Made by a program: the position numbers and the translations under genes
Shown: positions 1 through 9,936 of the stretch, one piece after another
Position numbering within the stretch: position 1 is the first letter of the stretch
Layout of the letters: every line of letters starts with the position of its first letter
Notes under the pieces: generated by a model
What the model was told of the DNA's origin: nothing
Database searches by the model: none
The model's input: only the letters and a program-made list of their open reading frames with translations
NCBI RefSeq assembly: GCF_008124765.1
Contig: NZ_VNHS01000001.1
Span: 930,001 to 994,000, forward strand
Length of the DNA stretch: 64,000 bases
Direction: 5' to 3'
DNA from: Paenibacillus methanolicus
Lineage (GTDB): Bacteria > Bacillota > Bacilli > Paenibacillales > Paenibacillaceae

Positions 1-30
1 GACTTCGATAGGAAGCCGGCTGATGCTCAT
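1..30 (-). CDS. start of an unidentified gene, cut by window edge
   Basis: Only ten codons are visible (MSISRLPIEV), running off the left edge. A GGAG lies 4 nt upstream of the ATG. It begins 31 nt after the stop of the Gfo/Idh gene on the same strand, so it is probably the third gene of that catabolic operon. The product cannot be named from ten residues, and the start itself is an inference. Confidence 0.35.
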   Translation of the reverse strand, partial: MSISRLPIEV

Positions 31-61
31 TCGTCTCCGCGAGATGGGTTCAACGAATTCA

Positions 62-1090
62 TCATCCGCGAACGGCTGCCCGAACCTCGACCCAAGCCGA
101 ACCGTTATCGGCGGACTGCTGCTCCGCCTCGATAATCGCCAGGCTTCCCGCGGCGGACGCGGCGGTGCTGACCGTGTTCGTCCCGCCCTTCTCGATCACG
201 TCCAAGAAGTAACGGATCTGACGGTAATACCCGTCATCGGCCGCAAGCTCCGGGCTGAAGGACGGTTCGCCCGCCGGATACACATTCACGTTGCCACGCT
301 CGAAGACGATCGTGCACGTATCGAAGTTGACCCGGTATCCCATGATGAAGCCATGCTCGCCCGCGTAAGTCCAATCCGCCTGCGCGTTGATCACGGCGCC
401 GCCCGGATAAGCATACTGCGTCGACACGATATCGTGTCCGCTGCCGGGTATGACGTTCCTGCCGATCGTCGACACGCGATCTGGCTTGCCGAGCAGCCAA
501 TGAATCATGTCCGTGTCGTGGATGTGCATATCGAGCAGACAGCCCCCGCTCAGTTCGCCGCTGAGGAACCAGCCTTGCGGCGCGCCGGATCCGCGATAGA
601 AGAAACCGGCTTTCACCGCGCCGTAACGCCTGTCTTCCACGCACGATTTCAAATATTCGTAGGCAGGCCAGAACCGCAAGCATTGCCCGATAAGCAGTTG
701 CTTGCCGGTACGCTCGGCCGTCTCCGCCATCCGATCGCCTTCCGCCAGCGTCCGCGCGATCGGCTTCTCGCACAGCACGTGATAGCCGCGTTCCAACATG
801 CGACAGGTCAGATCGGCATGTAGCGGCGTCGGGAGCGTAATATCGATCACGTCCAGCTCTTCGTTCGCCAGCATCGTCTCGATATCGTCGTACAGCTGAT
901 AAGTCGACAAATCATAAACGTCCTGCGCCGTCGCGATATTGCCGTCCGCCTTGCCGTTCTTAAGCTCCTCGATGCGAATATCGCAGATGGCTTTCAGCTC
1001 GACGGGAAACCCTTCCGACGCGAGCCGATTATAATTGTCAAAATGCATGCGGCCCATGAAACCGAAGCCGATCAATCCTACTTTTACCAT
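62..1090 (-). CDS. Gfo/Idh/MocA family oxidoreductase
   Basis: A 342-residue NAD(P)-dependent sugar or polyol dehydrogenase-like protein. The N-terminus carries the Rossmann motif GLIGFGFMGRMH (about residues 5-16). The family EKP motif appears as CEKPIA near residue 107, and the C-terminal domain has the GGCLLDMHIHDTDMIHWLLG stretch typical of inositol- and glucose-type dehydrogenases. Length is normal for the family. It lies 43 nt downstream of a sugar-phosphate isomerase-like gene on the same strand, so the two probably act in sequence on a carbohydrate. The family covers many substrates (myo-inositol, scyllo-inosose, glucose, N-acetyl sugars), and the sequence alone does not decide which. 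Confidence 0.9.
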   Translation of the reverse strand: MVKVGLIGFGFMGRMHFDNYNRLASEGFPVELKAICDIRIEELKNGKADGNIATAQDVYDLSTYQLYDDIETMLANEELDVIDITLPTPLHADLTCRMLERGYHVLCEKPIARTLAEGDRMAETAERTGKQLLIGQCLRFWPAYEYLKSCVEDRRYGAVKAGFFYRGSGAPQGWFLSGELSGGCLLDMHIHDTDMIHWLLGKPDRVSTIGRNVIPGSGHDIVSTQYAYPGGAVINAQADWTYAGEHGFIMGYRVNFDTCTIVFERGNVNVYPAGEPSFSPELAADDGYYRQIRYFLDVIEKGGTNTVSTAASAAGSLAIIEAEQQSADNGSAWVEVRAAVRG

Positions 1091-1133
1091 TCGATCTCCT
1101 CCTTATGGTGACGGCTGTTGCTCCATTCGTGCG

Positions 1134-1982
1134 TTAACGCTGTACTCTGCCCAGAATGGCATCCATAGCGGCCGACGTATTGTAAATAATCTGGTCGCCG
1201 TGATGCGCATAGGAAGGGATCATCTCGGCGGTGACGTAGCCGTCATAGCCGATCGATTCCAAGGCCGCCACGACCGCCGGATAATCGACGTCGCCGGCAA
1301 GCAGATCGACGAACCCGTGCAGACCGCCCGCTTGTCGCCGGTAATCTTTGAAATGCACCTTCTTGATCCGCTTGCCAAGGATGCGGACCCATTGCTCCGG
1401 ATAGCCGCTGTGCACGACATTGCCGACATCGAAGTAGGAGCCGACGTAATCGGAGCCGACCGCGTCGATGAAACCGCGAAGCTCGAGCGGCGAGAGCAGG
1501 AATTTGTTCCATACGTTCTCGATGCCGATGTGGACGCCCGTTTGTTTCGCGTCGTTCGCCAACGTCGAGATCGCCTCGAGCGCCCGTTCGTAAGCCCGTT
1601 CGTAATCGACGACCTCGCTGCCCGGAATAAAGTCGACGCCTACCGCTCCCGGGATGACCAAGATGGTGTCCGCGCCTAGAATCGCGGCTAATTCCAGCTG
1701 CTTGCGACATACGTCGATCGCCTTGCTTCGCTTCTCGGGCGACTCGCTCGTCATCGAATACGACCAATACAACCCAGTAGCGAATCCGCTGATCGCAAGC
1801 TCTGCTTCTTGCAGCAGCGACTTAATCCGCAGCGCTTCCTTCTCGGTCGTCTGCAACCCGAGTTCGCCTTCTTCGTTCAGCGCCAGCTCGATTCCCTCGA
1901 AGCCCGCCGCCTTCGCCAGTCGGATGCAATCCGCTGCCGGCATGCCATCCCGGAATGACCACACGTTAATGCCCTTCTTCAT
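1134..1982 (-). CDS. sugar phosphate isomerase/epimerase (xylose-isomerase-like TIM barrel)
   Basis: A 282-residue protein of the AP-endonuclease-2/xylose-isomerase-like TIM barrel family. It opens with MKKGINVWSF. Candidate metal ligands sit at the ends of strands: GIENVW (Glu, about residue 155), SYFDVGN (Asp, about 184), KKVHFKD (His/Asp, about 211) and VTAEM (Glu, about 251). Such proteins isomerise or epimerise keto-sugars and often pair with Gfo/Idh dehydrogenases in inositol-type pathways, as here. It is the promoter-proximal gene of a leftward operon and is divergent from an AraC-type activator, its likely regulator. The exact substrate is unknown. Confidence 0.9.
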   Translation of the reverse strand: MKKGINVWSFRDGMPAADCIRLAKAAGFEGIELALNEEGELGLQTTEKEALRIKSLLQEAELAISGFATGLYWSYSMTSESPEKRSKAIDVCRKQLELAAILGADTILVIPGAVGVDFIPGSEVVDYERAYERALEAISTLANDAKQTGVHIGIENVWNKFLLSPLELRGFIDAVGSDYVGSYFDVGNVVHSGYPEQWVRILGKRIKKVHFKDYRRQAGGLHGFVDLLAGDVDYPAVVAALESIGYDGYVTAEMIPSYAHHGDQIIYNTSAAMDAILGRVQR

Positions 1983-2038
1983 CGATTCCGCCTCCTATTT
2001 GCACAATCCCGTATTTTGCGACAATCAGATATTCATTA

Positions 2039-2053
2039 ATGAAATCGCTTGAT
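2039..2053. promoter_or_regulatory. cre-like site between the divergent catabolic operon and its AraC gene
   Basis: ATGAAATCGCTTGAT matches the CcpA cre consensus WTGNAANCGNWNNCW at all but one fixed position. It overlaps a 12-bp perfect palindrome (TTCATTAATGAA, 2032-2043) and lies just before an AT-rich TATAAT. It sits in the 167-bp gap between two divergent genes, which suits catabolite repression of a sugar operon. The palindrome could equally be an AraC-type operator. Confidence 0.35.
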
Positions 2054-2149
2054 ATCTATATTATAATGGGACTCAACGATTCTGAATTTAGCGGATGCAG
2101 TCATTAGTTGGACAATTCCGGTCAATTGAAGGAGTAGTGACACAGCCCT

Positions 2150-3058
2150 ATGCCCGAACATCGCTACGATCGGAACGCGGAACGCCGGTTGTCGCCTTAC
2201 CGCGAATGGTCGCCCAGCATCCATTACGCCCAGACGCAGACGCTTCCGCCAGGCCGAATGATTTTGCGCCGATTATACGATTTCGAGCTGCTCTACGTGA
2301 GCCATGGCTCGGCGCGGACGCATATGCACGACCGGCAGTACGACCTGTCGGCCGGACAGCTCATCTTCTTATCGCCCGGCGTCTATCACCAGAACGAGAT
2401 CGTATCCGACCCGCATGCCAAATTCATCGGCATCCACTTCGACTTCTTCGACGAGCTGGACGTGCAGGGCGAAGACGACATGGTCGTGAACGAAGAACAT
2501 CCGAAGCCCGATAAATTCGCGATAGAGGCGGTAGCGCCGGATTTCGCCCCGCTTTCGGACAATCCGATCTATGCGCCCGGACATTATGCCGTCTCGCTCA
2601 TGGAACAGCTCGTCCACGAATTCGCGATGCGCCGACCGGGTTACGAGCTCGTCTGCAAGGCGCTGATGATGAACATCCTGGCCCACCTGCTTCGCGCGCA
2701 ATTCGCGCGGACGAAGGCGAACGCCACCGTGCACGGCAGCCGGATCGCCGAGATGATGGAGGCGATGGAACAAGCGCCGGACGCGGATTGGAGCAACAAG
2801 TCGCTCGCGGCCAAGCTCAATATGAACGAGGACCACATGGCCAAGCTGTTCAAGGGCATCGCGGGCAAGCCGCCAGGCGAATACCTGGCATTCATTCGCC
2901 ACCGCGAGGCGCGCCGGCTGCTCAGAGAGACCGATCTGACGGTCGAGCTCGTCGGACATCGGGTCGGTTACGAGGATCTGCATTATTTCAGCCGCGTCTT
3001 CAAACGCCACGAAGGCTTGTCTCCCCGGGAATACCGAAAACTGGCGCGCATCTTATAA
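2150..3058 (+). CDS. AraC family transcriptional regulator
   Basis: A 302-residue protein with an N-terminal cupin-like AraC ligand-binding domain (about residues 25-170; RTHMHDRQYDLSAGQLIFLS is characteristic). Two helix-turn-helix motifs form the C-terminus (about 195-300), ending in YFSRVFKRHEGLSPREYRKL. A GAAGGAG sits upstream of the ATG. It diverges from the isomerase/Gfo-Idh operon, so it most likely senses that operon's sugar and activates transcription. It is followed by a strong hairpin terminator. Confidence 0.93.
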   Translation: MPEHRYDRNAERRLSPYREWSPSIHYAQTQTLPPGRMILRRLYDFELLYVSHGSARTHMHDRQYDLSAGQLIFLSPGVYHQNEIVSDPHAKFIGIHFDFFDELDVQGEDDMVVNEEHPKPDKFAIEAVAPDFAPLSDNPIYAPGHYAVSLMEQLVHEFAMRRPGYELVCKALMMNILAHLLRAQFARTKANATVHGSRIAEMMEAMEQAPDADWSNKSLAAKLNMNEDHMAKLFKGIAGKPPGEYLAFIRHREARRLLRETDLTVELVGHRVGYEDLHYFSRVFKRHEGLSPREYRKLARIL

Positions 3059-3108
3059 ATAAGCTGTCGGATCACAAAAAACGAGAAAACGAAAAACGAG
3101 AAAACGAA

Positions 3109-3161
3109 AAAACCTCTCCTCCGGAGGATGAACAACATCATCCGCCGTAGCGAGAGGTTTT
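3109..3161. terminator. terminator between AraC gene and SDR gene
   Basis: AAAACCTCTC (3109-3118) pairs with GAGAGGTTTT (3152-3161), and inner arms around GGATG and CATCC extend the stem. It has A and T runs on both sides and lies between two convergent genes, so it probably works in both directions. Just before it are two copies of the 15-mer ACGAGAAAACGAAAA. Confidence 0.75.
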
Positions 3162-3180
3162 CTTCATGTCATGAATTAAA

Positions 3181-4029
3181 TTACTTCCCCTTGCGGGTCA
3201 GGGCAGCCAGTTCGTCCCATTCCTGCGGCGTCACCTCGGCCAAATCGTTGAATTGGCCCGCGCCTTTCAACCATTCGCCGCCGTCGATCGTGATGACTTC
3301 GCCGTTCACGAACGAAGCATAATCCGAAATCAAGTAAGCGGCCAAATTGGTCAGCTCTTCCTTGTCGCCGACGCGTCCGAGCGGTACGCGGTTGACCAGC
3401 TTCGCGGATAGCTCCGGCGTCGGGGCGAGCCGGCTCCACGCGCCGTCCGTCGGGAATAGTCCCGGCGCGATCGCCGCTTGACGGATGCCGTGCGGCGCCC
3501 ATTCGACGGCGAGCGACCGGGTCAGCGCCAGCACGCCGGCTTTGGCCGCGGCGGACGGCACGACATAGCCGGAACCGGTCGAGGCGTAGGTGGTGACGAT
3601 GTTGAGCATCGTCCCGCCGCGACCTTGTTCGATCCACCGCTTCCCGACTTCGAGCGTCGCATAGAACGTGCCGTGAAGCACGATATTCAGCACGGCGTCG
3701 ACCGCGCGCGGGGACAGCTTCTCGGTGGGACTTGCGAAATTGCCGGCCGCGTTGTTGACGAGCACGTCGATCGCGCCGTAATGGCGCTCGACGTCATCGA
3801 TCATGCTTGCAACCTGCTGCGGATCTCTGACGTCGCATGCGGTGAAGAACACTTCGCGCCCTTCGCCGCCCATCTCGGCGGCCGCCTGGGCGAGAACCTC
3901 TTCCCTCCGGCTCGCGATCCCGATTCTCGCGCCTAATGCAAGGAACTTCTCGGCCATGGCCCGGCCGAGTCCCGTGCCACCGCCGGTAATCAGAACGACT
4001 TTCCCTTTCAGCAAATCCTTCTCGAACAT
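3181..4029 (-). CDS. SDR family oxidoreductase, 2,4-dienoyl-CoA reductase-like
   Basis: A 282-residue short-chain dehydrogenase. The N-terminus holds the nucleotide motif TGGGTGLG (about residues 15-22) followed by SRREE, which suggests NADPH use. The usual YxxxK catalytic pair is replaced by SAAAK (about 158-162). The SxxxK form, with VPSAAAKAGV around it, is the signature of the 2,4-dienoyl-CoA reductase branch. The likely role is reduction of 2,4-dienoyl-CoA during unsaturated fatty-acid oxidation. It lies 70 nt downstream of the giant kinase gene on the same strand, but no functional link is evident. Confidence 0.85.
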   Translation of the reverse strand: MFEKDLLKGKVVLITGGGTGLGRAMAEKFLALGARIGIASRREEVLAQAAAEMGGEGREVFFTACDVRDPQQVASMIDDVERHYGAIDVLVNNAAGNFASPTEKLSPRAVDAVLNIVLHGTFYATLEVGKRWIEQGRGGTMLNIVTTYASTGSGYVVPSAAAKAGVLALTRSLAVEWAPHGIRQAAIAPGLFPTDGAWSRLAPTPELSAKLVNRVPLGRVGDKEELTNLAAYLISDYASFVNGEVITIDGGEWLKGAGQFNDLAEVTPQEWDELAALTRKGK

Positions 4030-4099
4030 GCTGCCACCCCTTGTCGGTTATGGTTGACGCCAGTTGCTAATTTACTGTCATCGTGCCAATTCCATGCCC

Positions 4100-7000
4100 C
4101 TATTCGGCGCTCACTTCGTTGTCCAGCCAGCTCCGGATCATCGACAGCAATTGCGCGCTGTTCACCGGCTTCGTAATATAATCGGACGCGCCGGCTTCGA
4201 GGCACAGTTCCCGGTCGCCCTTCATAGCCTTGGCGGTGAGCGCGATAATCGGCAAGCCCGCGAATTGCGGGTCGCGTCGGATCAACCGGGTCGTCTCGTA
4301 CCCGTCCATAACCGGCATCATAATATCCATCAGCACGATGTCGATCTCCGGATTCCGTTTGAGCGTATCGATCGCATCCTGTCCGTTCTCGGCCGGAATG
4401 ACCCGCATATTGTGGCGTTCCAGAATCGTCGTCAGGGCGAAAATATTCCGGATGTCGTCATCGACGACAAGTACGTTCTTATACGCGATCATCTCGTCCG
4501 AGGAGTGCAGCTTGACGACCGTCTCTTTCGACGATTCCGGCAAATTCTCGGCTTTGCGGTGCAGGAAGAGCGACGTCTCTTCAATAATTTGCAGCGACGT
4601 CTTCGCTTCCTTCAACACCGTTGTCTTCTCCAATTCTTCCAGCTCCAGCTCTTGTTCGGCGGGCAGCTTGCGGCTGCGGAAGATGACGATCGGCTTGAAT
4701 TTGTTCGTCGCCTGTTTCTGCATCTCCCGTACGAAACGCGGCGTTTCCATGTCCGGCAGCTCGTTATCGAGCAGCACGCAATCGAACGTCTTCGCCTTCA
4801 GCTGGTTCAAAGCCTTGCGGGCGGTATCGACGGTCACGATGCGGACGTCCTTGCCGGCCAGCAGCTCGACCCACTGCGCGCGGCGCTCCTCCGGACCCGC
4901 GACGAGCAGCATCTGGCGCACCTCGACGGAGGCGTAGCCGTTCAGCTTATCCAGCGCGTTCTCGAGTTCTTCGTTCGTGACCGGCTTACGGATAAAATCG
5001 TACACGCCCTTCTGCTTGAGCGCAACTTCGTCCTCTTCGACCGTGATGACCGTAACCGGAATATGCGCCACGTCTAGATCGCTCTTCAGCTGGTCGATGA
5101 CTAGCCATCCGTCCGTGTCCTTCAAGCGCAAGTCCAGCGTAATTCCGATCGGCCGGTATTTGCGCGCGAGCTCCAGCGCATTGCTGCCTGTCGAGGTTAC
5201 AACCGCTTTGATCCCTTTCTTGTGCAGCAGCTGAATAAGGATTTCATTAAATTTGTAGTCGTCCTCGATAATGAGGAAGACGCGATCGCCCGGCTGAATG
5301 TCGTGGCGGTCGTCCGCGATCCCCTTCTCCAACTCCAACGTATAACTTCTCGTCTTGTGCGCAGGGACGACGTCGATCACTTCCGGCACGTATTTGGACT
5401 TGCTCGGATGCGGCTCATGGTTCGTGCCTTCCACCGGCAAGTACAGATTGAACGTGCTGCCGCGTCCGACCACGCTCGATAGCGTAATCTCGCCGCTGAG
5501 CATCGTGGCGATCTCGCGGGAGATCGCCAGCCCCAGACCCGTGCCGCCATACTCGCGGTTGGTACTGCCATCGGCTTGTTGGAACGCCTCGAAGACGATC
5601 TGCTGCTTTTCTTCGGAGATGCCGATGCCGGTATCGCTCACCGTGAAGCAGAGCACGTGGTCCGCTTGCGCCAGATGGATATTGTCCGGACTCCAGCCGT
5701 GGTCGGCTTTACGGACATACATCGCCACTTGACCGCGTTCCGTGAATTTGAAGGCGTTCGAGAGCAGGTTTTTCAATATTTGCTGCAGCCGCTTCACGTC
5801 CGTCACGATTTGCTTCGGCACGTCCTGTTCCACGATAATCCGGAAATCCAGTTTCTTGTCCTCCGCGATCGGCCGGAATGTGCGGTCCAGGCCATTGGCC
5901 AACTCGGCGGTCGATACTTCGGAATAATCCGGCGTCACCGTTCCGGACTCGATTTTGGACAGATCAAGAATATCGTTAATGAGGTTAAGCAAATCAAGTC
6001 CGGATTCTTGAATCGTCAACGAATACTTCACCTGGTTCTCGGTCAGGTTGTTGTCCGGATTCTCGGCCAGCTGCTCGGCGAGCAGCAGCAGCGAATTGAG
6101 CGGCGTGCGCAGCTCGTGCGACATATTGGCCAGGAATTCGGATTTGTAGCGCGACGTCGTGGCTAACTGCTCCGCTTTCTCCTCCAGATAACGCTTGGCG
6201 AGCTCAACTTCGTTGTTCTTGCTTTCGACCTCCGCCTTCTGAATGACGAGCAGCTTCGCCTTGTCCTCCAGCTCTTCGTTCGTATCCTTCAGCTCCAGCT
6301 GCTGCTTCTGCAGCTCTTCGGCGAGCGATTGCGACTGCACGAGCAGCTCTTCGGTTCTGCGGTTCGCCTGCATCGTGTTCATGACGATCCCGATCGACTC
6401 GGTCAGCTGATCGAGCAGCGCGATGTCGATCTCGCTAAACGCGCGGAAGGAGGCCAGTTCCAGGACGGCAAGCACCTGATCTTCGAAAATAATCGGCAGC
6501 AGCACGATGTTGAGCGGCGTCGCTTCGCCAAGGCCGGAGGAAATGACGACGTAGTCGTTCGGCACGTTGGTCAGTAAGATCCGCTGCTTCTCGATCAGAC
6601 ATTGACCAACCAAACTTTCGCCCGGACGGAACACGTTCGACAGATGCTTCCTGTTCTGATACGCGTAGCTGGCGAACAGCTTCAACATCGGCTCTCCGCC
6701 TTCGTTCTCGTTGATGTAGATCACGCCGTGCTGCATGGATACGAGCGGTGCCAGCTCCGAGAGAATCATCCGGCTGACCGCCAGCAGATCGCGCTGGCCT
6801 TGCAGCATGCGCGAGAATTTGGCCAGATTCGTCTTCAGCCAGTCCTGCTCGGTGTTGATGCGCGTCGTCTCCTTCAGATTGCGGATCATCTCGTTGATGT
6901 TGTCCTTCAGCTCGGCGACCTCGCCGGCTGCCGCGACGTCGATCGAACGCGACAGATCCCCCTTGGTCACCGCGGTCGCCACGTTCGTGATCGCGCGCAC

Positions 7001-9823
7001 CTGCGTCGTCAGCGTACTCGCCATATAGTTAACGTTATACGTCAAATCCAGCCATGTTCCGGATGCGCCCGGCACGTTCGCCTGACCGCCCAGCTTCCCT
7101 TCCGCGCCTACCTCGCGCGCCACGGTCGTGACCTGATCGGCGAAGGTCGCCAGCGTCTCGATCATGTTGTTGATCGTATCCGTCAGCTCGGCGATCTCGC
7201 CTTTGGCGTCGACGGTCAACTTCTGCTTCAGGTTGCCGTTCGCGACCGCGGTCACGACTTTCGCGATGCCCCGTACCTGATCGGTCAGGTTCGTCGCCAT
7301 GATGTTAACGTTGTCGGTCAAATCCTTCCACGTGCCGCCGACGCCGCGTACTTGCGCCTGGCCGCCGAGCTTGCCGTCGGTGCCGACCTCGCGCGCCACG
7401 CGGGTGACCTCGGATGCGAACGAGTTGAGCTGATCCACCATCGTGTTGATCGTATTCTTCAATTCGAGCAGCTCGCCTTTGACGTCGACCGTAATTTTCT
7501 TCGACAGGTCGCCGTTCGCGACCGCGGTCGTCACGCCCGCGATGTTCCGCACCTGGTTCGTCAGGTTCGAAGCCATGTTATTAACGCTGTCGGTCAAGTC
7601 CTTCCACGTACCGGAGACGTCCTTCACGTCCGCCTGCACGCCGAGCTTCCCTTCCGTGCCGACCTCGCGCGCCACGCGCGTGACCTCGGAAGCGAACGTC
7701 GAGAGCTGGTCCACCATCGTGTTCATCGTGTTCTTCAGCTCGAGCATTTCGCCTTCGACGTCGACGGTGATTTTCCGGGAAAGGTCGCCTTTGGCGACGG
7801 CCGTCGTAACGCCGGCAATGTTCCGTACCTGATCCGTCAGGTTACGGGCCATGTTATTCACGTTCTGCGTCAAATCTTTCCATGTGCCGCCGACGCCTTT
7901 TACCTCGGCCTGTCCGCCCAACTTCCCTTGCGTACCGACCTCCAGCGCCACCCGCGATACCTCGGAAGCGAACGTGGAGAGCTGATCGACCATCGTGTTG
8001 ATCGTGTTCTTCAGCTCCAGCATCTCGCCTTGGACGTCGGCCGTGATTTTCTTCGACAGGTCGCCGTTCGCGACCGCCGTCGTGACGACCGCGATGTTGC
8101 GCACCTGGTTCGTCAAATTGGAGGCCATATTATTAACGCTCTCCGTTAGGTCGCGCCATGTGCCCGCTACGCCGCGAACGGTCGCTTGACCGCCGAGAAT
8201 GCCCTCGGTTCCGACCTCAAGCGCCACGCGCGTGACCTCGGAAGCGAACGTCGAGAGCTGGTCCACCATCGCGTTGATGGTGTTCTTCAATTCGAGAATT
8301 TCGCCTTTCGCGTTGACCGTGATTTGCTTGGACAGGTCGCCCTTCGCGACGGCCGTCGTCACGTCCGCGATATTCCGCACTTGATCCGTCAGCGTGGAGG
8401 CCATGAAGTTAACGCTGTCGGTCAAATCCTTCCACGTGCCCGACACGCCCTGTACGTGCGCTTGACCGCCCAGTTTGCCTTCCGTCGATACTTCGCGCGC
8501 CACGCGCGTAACCTCCGAAGCGAAATTGCTCAGCTGATCGACCATCGTGTTGATCGTACTCTTCAGCTGGAGAATTTCGCCCTTGGCGTCGACCGTGATC
8601 GTCTTCGACAGATCGCCCTTCGCGACGGCCGTCGTCACTTCGGCGATGCCGCGTACCTGGTTCGTCAGGTTGCTCGCCATGTAGTTAACGCTCTCCGTAA
8701 GCTCCCGCCAGGTGCCTGCTACTCCGGTTACTTCGGCTTGGCCGCCCAGACGGCCTTCCGTTCCGACCTCCAGCGCCACCCGCGTCACTTCGGAGGCGAA
8801 CGTTGAGAGCTGATCCACCATCGTGTTGATCGTGTTCTTGAGTTCCAATACTTCGCCTTGCACGTCAGCGGTAATATGCTTGGACAAGTCGCCGTTGGCG
8901 ACCGCCGTCGTGACGACCGCGATGTTGCGCACCTGCTCGGTCAGATTGCTCGCCATGTAGTTAACGCTTTCCGTTAGATCCCGCCACGTGCCGGAGACGC
9001 CTTTAACGTCCGCTTGGCCGCCGAGTTTGCCTTCGGTGCCGACCTCCCGCGCCACGCGCGTCACCTCGGAGGAGAACGTGGAGAGCTGATCCACCATCGT
9101 ATTGATCGTATCTTTCAGCTCCAGGATCTCGCCCTTCGCGTTAACGGTGATCTGCTTCGACAGGTCGCCGTTGGCGACGGCCGTCGTCACCGCCGCGATA
9201 TTGCGCACCTGATCGGTCAGATTGCTCGCCATGTTGTTGACGCTGTCGGTCAAGTCTTTCCAGGTACCGGAGACGCCGCGCACATCCGCTTGCCCGCCTA
9301 GAATGCCTTCCGTACCAACCTCGCGCGCGACGCGCGTGACTTCCGAAGCGAAGGTGCTGAGCTGGTTGACCATCATGTTGATGTTGCTGGCCGAACGAAG
9401 GAACTCGCCGGTCAGCGGCCTGCCCTCGAATTCGACGTCGACCTTCTGGGTCAAGTCGCCCTGCGCAACCGCGTTGATCACGCGCACCATCTCGCTCGTC
9501 GGCTGGATCAAGTCGGTGACGAGTCCGTTCAACGATTCGACCGCGGTCTCCCACGATCCTCCGTTATTGTTATGCTCGAACCGCCGCGACAGCTTGCCTT
9601 CTTTGCCGACGACCCTCGCCACAGTCTGAATTTCGCTAACCAATGCTTCCTGCATGTCCATAATTTCATTGAAGGTATCCGCGATTTTGCCGGCAACGCC
9701 CGTATAGTCGTACGGCATGCGGTGCGAGAAGTCGCCTTTCTTCATCGCCATAAGCGCGTTCAGTAATTCTGAAGTATCCAGCTGTTCTCTTCCGCCGCCA
9801 AGATTCCGATCCTGCTCTGACAT
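4100..9823 (-). CDS. multi-HAMP hybrid sensor histidine kinase with three receiver domains
   Basis: A 1,907-residue protein without any membrane segment, so predicted cytoplasmic. Two divergent HAMP-like segments (about residues 20-200) are followed by nine tandem 92-residue HAMP units (about 204-1030) with a repeated TTAVAxGDLS core. Next come a GAF domain (about 1010-1150) and a coiled coil (1155-1225). A HisKA H-box [10 protein letters not shown] follows (His about 1236), then an HATPase ([25 protein letters not shown]), and three receiver domains (about 1525-1640, 1655-1770, 1785-1900). The last receiver has the clean DDD/LMDIMMP acceptor pattern. The layout recalls fungal group III (Nik1/Os-1) kinases, which sense osmotic or cell-wall stress through HAMP repeats. 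It lies downstream of a PAS kinase on the same strand. Confidence 0.95.
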   Translation of the reverse strand: MSEQDRNLGGGREQLDTSELLNALMAMKKGDFSHRMPYDYTGVAGKIADTFNEIMDMQEALVSEIQTVARVVGKEGKLSRRFEHNNNGGSWETAVESLNGLVTDLIQPTSEMVRVINAVAQGDLTQKVDVEFEGRPLTGEFLRSASNINMMVNQLSTFASEVTRVAREVGTEGILGGQADVRGVSGTWKDLTDSVNNMASNLTDQVRNIAAVTTAVANGDLSKQITVNAKGEILELKDTINTMVDQLSTFSSEVTRVAREVGTEGKLGGQADVKGVSGTWRDLTESVNYMASNLTEQVRNIAVVTTAVANGDLSKHITADVQGEVLELKNTINTMVDQLSTFASEVTRVALEVGTEGRLGGQAEVTGVAGTWRELTESVNYMASNLTNQVRGIAEVTTAVAKGDLSKTITVDAKGEILQLKSTINTMVDQLSNFASEVTRVAREVSTEGKLGGQAHVQGVSGTWKDLTDSVNFMASTLTDQVRNIADVTTAVAKGDLSKQITVNAKGEILELKNTINAMVDQLSTFASEVTRVALEVGTEGILGGQATVRGVAGTWRDLTESVNNMASNLTNQVRNIAVVTTAVANGDLSKKITADVQGEMLELKNTINTMVDQLSTFASEVSRVALEVGTQGKLGGQAEVKGVGGTWKDLTQNVNNMARNLTDQVRNIAGVTTAVAKGDLSRKITVDVEGEMLELKNTMNTMVDQLSTFASEVTRVAREVGTEGKLGVQADVKDVSGTWKDLTDSVNNMASNLTNQVRNIAGVTTAVANGDLSKKITVDVKGELLELKNTINTMVDQLNSFASEVTRVAREVGTDGKLGGQAQVRGVGGTWKDLTDNVNIMATNLTDQVRGIAKVVTAVANGNLKQKLTVDAKGEIAELTDTINNMIETLATFADQVTTVAREVGAEGKLGGQANVPGASGTWLDLTYNVNYMASTLTTQVRAITNVATAVTKGDLSRSIDVAAAGEVAELKDNINEMIRNLKETTRINTEQDWLKTNLAKFSRMLQGQRDLLAVSRMILSELAPLVSMQHGVIYINENEGGEPMLKLFASYAYQNRKHLSNVFRPGESLVGQCLIEKQRILLTNVPNDYVVISSGLGEATPLNIVLLPIIFEDQVLAVLELASFRAFSEIDIALLDQLTESIGIVMNTMQANRRTEELLVQSQSLAEELQKQQLELKDTNEELEDKAKLLVIQKAEVESKNNEVELAKRYLEEKAEQLATTSRYKSEFLANMSHELRTPLNSLLLLAEQLAENPDNNLTENQVKYSLTIQESGLDLLNLINDILDLSKIESGTVTPDYSEVSTAELANGLDRTFRPIAEDKKLDFRIIVEQDVPKQIVTDVKRLQQILKNLLSNAFKFTERGQVAMYVRKADHGWSPDNIHLAQADHVLCFTVSDTGIGISEEKQQIVFEAFQQADGSTNREYGGTGLGLAISREIATMLSGEITLSSVVGRGSTFNLYLPVEGTNHEPHPSKSKYVPEVIDVVPAHKTRSYTLELEKGIADDRHDIQPGDRVFLIIEDDYKFNEILIQLLHKKGIKAVVTSTGSNALELARKYRPIGITLDLRLKDTDGWLVIDQLKSDLDVAHIPVTVITVEEDEVALKQKGVYDFIRKPVTNEELENALDKLNGYASVEVRQMLLVAGPEERRAQWVELLAGKDVRIVTVDTARKALNQLKAKTFDCVLLDNELPDMETPRFVREMQKQATNKFKPIVIFRSRKLPAEQELELEELEKTTVLKEAKTSLQIIEETSLFLHRKAENLPESSKETVVKLHSSDEMIAYKNVLVVDDDIRNIFALTTILERHNMRVIPAENGQDAIDTLKRNPEIDIVLMDIMMPVMDGYETTRLIRRDPQFAGLPIIALTAKAMKGDRELCLEAGASDYITKPVNSAQLLSMIRSWLDNEVSAE
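6731..9214 (-). repeat. nine tandem 276-bp coding units (HAMP repeats)
   Basis: Within the giant kinase gene the coding sequence repeats with a period of 276 bp (92 codons) about nine times. The first seven units are strongly alike, and the last two are more diverged, especially the final one. Phrases such as the codons for GDLSK, VDQLSTF and GTWKDLT recur at the same place in each unit. The exact outer limits depend on where a unit is said to begin, so the ends are approximate. Such arrays can change copy number by recombination. Confidence 0.9.
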
Positions 9824-9936
9824 CCGAATTGTCCTCTCCAGGTTTGATTAAGTTGGATATATATGTATCTATGTACGCTATTGTACTAAAAATAGATTAA
9901 CATTGTCACATGAGAGGGTACGACGGGACTTCAAGC

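Noticed and set aside
6602-8149. A 515-codon open frame on the plus strand, opposite the giant kinase.
   Set aside because: It is the antisense of the HAMP repeats. The periodic coding sequence keeps a second frame open, no ribosome site precedes it, and the translation is Arg/His-rich without any fold signature.
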